DNA from: an uncultured Sulfuricurvum sp.
Lineage (GTDB): Bacteria; Campylobacterota; Campylobacteria; Campylobacterales; Sulfurimonadaceae
Assembly: GCF_937936435.1 (NCBI RefSeq)
Contig: NZ_CALDDG010000137.1
Location: 1 to 24,838, forward strand
Direction: 5' to 3'
DNA length: 24,838 nucleotides
Below the pieces are notes generated by a model that was given only the letters and a program-made list of their open reading frames with translations, did no database searches and was not told where the DNA came from. Position 1 is the stretch's first letter. Every line of letters begins with the position of its first letter. This document shows positions 21,439-24,838 of the stretch, one piece after another. The position numbers were made by a program, and so were the translations under genes.

Positions 21439-21601
21439 AGTATTGCTTTTAATTTTTATTTGATAACTTTTCAATCTCTAAAAAGTCATTTTTTGTAAGA
21501 TTTTTCTTAAATTTATTTTATCAATGTAGTTATGCTTTTCTGTGGTGTTGCCGATGGACGAATCATACTTGTGGATACTTTATTTAAAATAAACAATCAA
21601 T

Positions 21602-21865
21602 CTATTCATGGTATGAGATTACGATACCTTTTTCTAATTCCAATAAAAACGCTTTTCTCCATAACTCTCCACTGTATCCTCCGAGTCCACCTCCGCGGGC
21701 AATAACACGTTGTCAGGGGATCAAGATAGCGATAGAATTTCGCCCATTGGCACTTGTAACGGAACGAACGACTTTCGGGTTGCCGAAGATTTCGGCTTTT
21801 TCTGCATAAGAGATGCTTTGACCATAAGGGATTGAACGGAGTATTTTCCGAACATTCGCAGAATT
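21602..21865 (-). pseudogene. Dead O6-methylguanine-DNA methyltransferase (ogt) fragment
   Basis: The 500-bp gap between MATE and tag contains an 87-codon minus-strand frame homologous to the C-terminal half of the MGMT at 22544. It reads KILRSIPYGQSISYAEKAEI, then FGNPKVVRSV, ILIP, stop, QRVIARGGGLGGYSG and LWRKAFLLELEKG. The invariant PCHRV has become P-TGA-Q-R-V: the acceptor cysteine codon is a stop (21713-21715) and the histidine is Gln. The N-terminal half is missing. It is clearly an inactive paralogue, and nothing else is recognised in 21475-21601. Confidence 0.85.
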
Positions 21866-21937
21866 TTTATAGTGATTTTAGTGTGAGCCTATTCTTTTAT
21901 TTCAAAGTGACATAAAAAAGTGTAATAGAATGACTTA

Positions 21938-21946
21938 TGCTATGAT
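21938..21946 (+). promoter_or_regulatory. Extended -10 promoter of tag
   Basis: TGCTATGAT (TATGAT at 21941-21946 with an upstream TG) lies 27 bp before the ATG at 21974. No -35 box is evident, as expected for an extended -10 promoter. Confidence 0.5.
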
Positions 21947-21973
21947 ATTCGCAATTTAAAAGCGGAGAAATGT

Positions 21974-22537
21974 ATGTCGGTTTCACGTTGCGGATGGGTC
22001 AAATTGAGCGATCCGGTCTATGTTGCGTATCATGATGAGGAGTGGGGAAAACCTTTGCACGACGATCGTGCATTGTTCGAGCTTTTTTGTTTAGAGACGC
22101 AGTCGGCGGGGTTGAGCTGGCTAACGATCCTAAAAAAACGGGAGGGATACCGAGAAGCATTCGAGCAATTCGATATTGATACAGTGGCAATGTACGATGA
22201 AGCGGATATCGTCCGGATACTCGAAAGCGGTTTAGTAGTCAAAAGTCGTCCGAAGATCGAGGCGATTATCGCCAATGCGAAAGGCTTCAGAGAAATTCGG
22301 CAGGAGTTCGGTTCACTTGATCATTTTTTCTGGAGTAAAGTAGGAGGGAAGCCGATCGTCAATGACGTAGATGATTACCGCAGTGCATCATGCCATTCGG
22401 ATATTTCCGATGCACTGACCAAAGAGCTGAAAAAACGGGGATTTAAATTCGTCGGTAGTACGACGCTCTATGCGTTTATGGAAGCGTGCGGAATGATCGA
22501 TGATCATGAAAACGGGTGTCATTGCAAAAGCCGGTAG
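21974..22537 (+). CDS. tag: DNA-3-methyladenine glycosylase I
   Basis: A 187-residue DNA repair enzyme that removes 3-methyladenine. Family marks: C6 and H20 at the N-terminus and H178 and C182 near the C-terminus form the zinc snap; YHDEEWGKPLHDD (19-31) and LETQSAGLSWLTILKKREGYREAF (40-63), with the catalytic acid E41, are nearly invariant. AGCGGAGAAATGT precedes the ATG. It converges with an intact MGMT gene 6 bp away and is flanked upstream by a dead MGMT copy, so the locus is an alkylation-repair cluster. Confidence 0.96.
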   Translation: MSVSRCGWVKLSDPVYVAYHDEEWGKPLHDDRALFELFCLETQSAGLSWLTILKKREGYREAFEQFDIDTVAMYDEADIVRILESGLVVKSRPKIEAIIANAKGFREIRQEFGSLDHFFWSKVGGKPIVNDVDDYRSASCHSDISDALTKELKKRGFKFVGSTTLYAFMEACGMIDDHENGCHCKSR

Positions 22538-22543
22538 AAAAGA

Positions 22544-23014
22544 CTATTTCTGTTCCAACGCCAATAGAAACTGTTTTTTGTCAATTCCTCCGCTATACCC
22601 GCCAAGTCCGCCGCCGGATGCGATGACTCGATGACAGGGGATGAGAATACCGATCGGGTTTTTGCCGTTTGTGCTGGCGACGGCACGGACGGCTTTGGGA
22701 TTGCCGAATCGTTCAGCTTCCTGAGCATATGAAATCGTTTCTCCGTAGCCGATGGTGAGGAGTGTTTTCCACACCTCTTGCTGAAACGGGGTCCCTTGCG
22801 CACGCAGCGGAATGCTAAACTCTTTGCGCGTACCTTCGAAATATTCGCTGAGTTCTTTTTTTAACTGTAGTAGCAAGGGATGATCGGAATGAGAACGAGA
22901 GAGCGTATCCTTGGTGAAATCTAATGAATAGAGCCCTTTATCATCGGCGACGGTGACCATGTACCCCAACGGAGTATCGATAATACGGCTATAGTGTAAT
23001 GTATCGTTTTTCAT
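22544..23014 (-). CDS. ogt: Methylated-DNA-protein cysteine methyltransferase
   Basis: A 156-residue single-domain alkyltransferase that moves O6-methyl (or ethyl) from guanine to its own cysteine. The acceptor is C127 in IPCHRVIASGGGLGGYSGG, with the DNA-binding helix GYGETISYAQEAERFGNPKAVRAVASTNGKNP at about 89-120. The ATG at 23014 is chosen over one at 23188, since the longer frame would enter the neighbouring gene and adds 58 residues unlike the family. A TATAAT box 7 bp before this ATG suggests an almost leaderless mRNA. Confidence 0.95.
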   Translation of the reverse strand: MKNDTLHYSRIIDTPLGYMVTVADDKGLYSLDFTKDTLSRSHSDHPLLLQLKKELSEYFEGTRKEFSIPLRAQGTPFQQEVWKTLLTIGYGETISYAQEAERFGNPKAVRAVASTNGKNPIGILIPCHRVIASGGGLGGYSGGIDKKQFLLALEQK

Positions 23015-23021
23015 ATCGGAT

Positions 23022-23027
23022 ATTATA
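23022..23027 (-). promoter_or_regulatory. -10 box of ogt, giving a leaderless or near-leaderless transcript
   Basis: TATAAT at 23027-23022 is only seven bases upstream of the ogt ATG (23014). Transcription would start about at the first codon, and no Shine-Dalgarno sequence is present. Confidence 0.4.
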
Positions 23028-23090
23028 GCAGAGTAGAAAGAGAACGATTTTTGCTTGTATCCGTTATAACGATTTACAGGAGGGAAAGAC

Positions 23091-23633
23091 ATGCACGTAA
23101 CATCCGCATTGAATAATTTAGGTGTCAATACGACTTCTACCGCCAAACAAGATGACAGCGTTTCGCAAGAATATATAGATTTGATCAACCAATTATTTCA
23201 GGCAGATCCCTATCAAACACGTGATGAGATCAATGCCAATAATACCGAGTTGGCAACCTTTAAAAAAGATCTCATAACCAAAGGTGCGGCGCAGTTTTTG
23301 GGAGATTTGAATCAGGAAAAAATCGATGCGATAGTCGAAGAGTATCGCGATAAACTTCTAAAGCAGCAAGAAGAGAATCCCAATATTCCGATGGATATTG
23401 ATAAGATGGTCTCCGATTTTAGAAAAGAACTTCTAAAAGAGATCGCCGAAGCACAAAAATCCGATCAGAAAAATATTAGCGGTTCCCAAAGCGTTGCGAT
23501 GTCGACTTCCGATGTGCTCGCAGGGATAAAAATTTCTCAAAAATCGGAAGATGCATCGTCCAATACCCTAAGCTTTTTGGAACAAATGCTTCAGCCCGAT
23601 ACAGCTAAAAAAGAGAAAGAACTTTTCGTATAA
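23091..23633 (+). CDS. Unrecognised helical, cysteine-free protein
   Basis: A 180-residue protein of no family recognised. It is hydrophilic and rich in K, E, D, Q and N, without cysteine, signal peptide or membrane segment; predicted helices occupy about 25-40, 50-92 and 103-122, with a low-complexity Ser/Gln-rich region (about 122-160) before a charged tail. The ATG follows CAGGAGGG, an unusually strong site. The HHH-protein gene starts 16 bp downstream, so the pair may be co-transcribed. May belong to proteins limited to this group of bacteria. No function is assigned. Confidence 0.7.
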   Translation: MHVTSALNNLGVNTTSTAKQDDSVSQEYIDLINQLFQADPYQTRDEINANNTELATFKKDLITKGAAQFLGDLNQEKIDAIVEEYRDKLLKQQEENPNIPMDIDKMVSDFRKELLKEIAEAQKSDQKNISGSQSVAMSTSDVLAGIKISQKSEDASSNTLSFLEQMLQPDTAKKEKELFV

Positions 23634-23649
23634 TTAGAGGAAAACAGCA

Positions 23650-23949
23650 ATGAATCCGACGAAAGTAGTACGAGAAAACGTTGTAAAACTGACCGATCTT
23701 CCCAATGTCGGCAAAACGGTAGCTGCCGATTTTGCCAAGATAGGGATTACCCGTCCCGAGCAGCTGCGCGGAGAAGATCCGTACGATCTGTATGTTCGAT
23801 TTTGTAAAGCATTCGGAGAGAAGCAAGATCCGTGTATGTTGGACGTGCTGATGTCCGTCACCGATTTTATGAACGGTGCAGATGCTAAAGTCTGGTGGGA
23901 TTATACCGCCGAGCGCAAAGTGCGCTACGGAGAGAAAATCAGAGTTTAA
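23650..23949 (+). CDS. Cdd1-type helix-hairpin-helix protein
   Basis: A 99-residue protein resembling the Cdd1 ('pathogenicity locus') family. The helix-hairpin-helix is KLTDLPNVGKTVAADFAKIGI (about 13-33), followed by EQLRGEDPYDLYVRFC, DPCMLDVLMSVTDFM and a C-terminal AKVWWDYTAERK. The HhH suggests nucleic-acid binding; the molecular role of this family is unknown. GAGGAAAAC precedes the ATG. Its stop abuts the stop of the converging alcohol dehydrogenase gene without spacing. Confidence 0.85.
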   Translation: MNPTKVVRENVVKLTDLPNVGKTVAADFAKIGITRPEQLRGEDPYDLYVRFCKAFGEKQDPCMLDVLMSVTDFMNGADAKVWWDYTAERKVRYGEKIRV

Positions 23950-24838
23950 TTAGGCGTTTTTGAGTATCTCTGCGATCGTTGCGGAAGGATATTCTTCGCC
24001 CATTCCCCACAACTGCGCTAATCCGTGCGCATTCTCGGCAATATCTCCGATACGTTCGCGTGAAATATCGGCCGCGGATAAAGTAACCGGTGCACCTATG
24101 AAGTCGAACCAGTGTTCCAGTGCGGCGATTCCCTCATCCGCGCTTTCCAGTCCGAAAACCTCTTTGGCAAAGCGTTCGAATTGCACCGGATTTTGTCCTT
24201 TATACCATTTCATCCATGCCGGAATAACGATAGCCAAACCTGCGCCGTGGGCGATATTAAAGAGTGCGGAGAGGGCGTGCTCGATCATGTGGTTCGGGAA
24301 ACTTCCGCCGCCCGTTCCGGAGTTCGTCAATCCGTTGAGCGCTTGGGTGGATGCCCATGCAAACTCGGCGCGTGCGTCGTAATTGAACGGATCTTTGAGG
24401 AGAATTTCGGTTGTTTCGATGACCGTTTTTACGATTGATTCTACGAGACGGGATTGAAAATGGGGATGATCGGTCGCGGTAAAATAGACTTCGATCGTAT
24501 GGGCGATGATATCGGTTGCCGAATAGGCGAGATATTCGGGGGTAACACTCATCATCAGTTCGGGATTGATGATAGATATTTTCGGATTGACCAGTACGGA
24601 ACTGATAGAGTATTTTTGTTTGGTAGCATCGTTCATCACTACGGAGTTGCCGTTCATCTCGCTGGCGGTTGCCGCGAGAGTCATGACCGCATAGACCGGA
24701 AGAGCAGCTGTAATAGAGGCTTTTTGGATGAAAAAATCCCATACATCACCCCCATACAGCGCCCCGGCTGCGATCGCTTTGGCCGAATCGACGACTGAGC
24801 CTCCGCCTACACCGAGAACAGCTTGGAGATCGTGCGAT
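23950..24838 (-). CDS. Iron-containing alcohol dehydrogenase, C-terminal part (cut by window edge)
   Basis: A minus-strand frame open to the right edge gives about 296 residues of a type III alcohol dehydrogenase. The nucleotide-binding signature GVGGGSVVDSAKAIA lies near the window edge; the remaining residues include DIIAHTIEVYFTA and NHMIEHALSALFNIAHGAGLAIVIPAW, whose Asp/His residues form the metal site. This suits a butanol-dehydrogenase (BDH/YqhD)-like enzyme acting on aldehydes with NAD(P)H. An ATG at 24684 also starts an open frame, but it lies downstream of the nucleotide-binding motif, so the true start is beyond the window. Confidence 0.92.
   Translation of the reverse strand, partial: SHDLQAVLGVGGGSVVDSAKAIAAGALYGGDVWDFFIQKASITAALPVYAVMTLAATASEMNGNSVVMNDATKQKYSISSVLVNPKISIINPELMMSVTPEYLAYSATDIIAHTIEVYFTATDHPHFQSRLVESIVKTVIETTEILLKDPFNYDARAEFAWASTQALNGLTNSGTGGGSFPNHMIEHALSALFNIAHGAGLAIVIPAWMKWYKGQNPVQFERFAKEVFGLESADEGIAALEHWFDFIGAPVTLSAADISRERIGDIAENAHGLAQLWGMGEEYPSATIAEILKNA

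Noticed and set aside
21713..21715. TGA at the MGMT acceptor cysteine as a possible selenocysteine codon
   Set aside because: The neighbouring invariant His is also lost (Gln), the N-terminal half is missing, and there is no start; it is better explained as a pseudogene.
23015..23188. 58-residue N-terminal extension of ogt
   Set aside because: It overlaps the divergent gene at 23091 and is unlike the family; the frame is simply open by chance.

Overview
The window looks like chromosome from a free-living, sulfur-associated Campylobacterota (Sulfuricurvum/Sulfurimonas type). This is inferred from moderate GC, AT-rich spacers, TATAAT-type -10 boxes without clear -35 boxes, a periplasmic DsrE-like protein, a cytochrome P460, a class D beta-lactamase and an FMN-riboswitch-controlled ribB. 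No rRNA, tRNA, CRISPR array, transposase or integrase was seen. Most genes form short operons, many with their own local regulator and a readable operator.

Layout. 1-2.35 kb: a LuxR-type autoinducer-binding protein cut by the window edge, a Crp/Fnr regulator and an exported DsrE-like protein, all on the minus strand, facing a class D beta-lactamase. The shared promoter region holds a perfect TGTGAC-N4-GTCACA palindrome that fits the recognition helix of the adjacent Crp protein. 2.4-5.65 kb: cytochrome P460, response regulator and histidine kinase, then a decayed membrane-protein gene and a GNAT acetyltransferase. 5.7-11.2 kb: a run of eight co-directional genes (SDR, peroxiredoxin-like protein, redoxin broken by a TGA, TetR, FAD monooxygenase, TrpF-like barrel, ABM monooxygenase, DUF3995 membrane protein) behind one strong promoter with two nearly identical palindromes, the expected TetR operators. 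11.2-13.7 kb: MarR plus a Vat/CatB-type acetyltransferase with its own promoter/operator, a 22-codon small ORF, a methyltransferase and a phosphatase-like protein with a shortened P-loop.

13.8-16.8 kb: an AraC-MGMT-GNAT fusion downstream of glyA, and YciI facing away. 17-18.9 kb: a small Rossmann protein and an HxlR-EthD-nitroreductase operon with a 12-bp-arm palindrome at the HxlR start. 19-20.1 kb: ribB with an FMN riboswitch and a possible Shine-Dalgarno sequestering helix, then a REP-like palindrome. 20.1-21.4 kb: an AT-rich MATE transporter that looks foreign. 21.6-23 kb: alkylation repair, with a dead MGMT copy (stop at the catalytic Cys), tag and an intact MGMT. 23-24.8 kb: an unrecognised helical protein, a Cdd1-type helix-hairpin-helix protein and the C-terminal part of an iron-type alcohol dehydrogenase.

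Taken together the window is rich in defence against electrophiles, quinones, antibiotics and alkylating agents. The strongest candidate for an undescribed system is the TetR-controlled redox operon at 5.7-11.2 kb. The AraC-MGMT-GNAT fusion and the Crp site between dsrE and the beta-lactamase gene are next.
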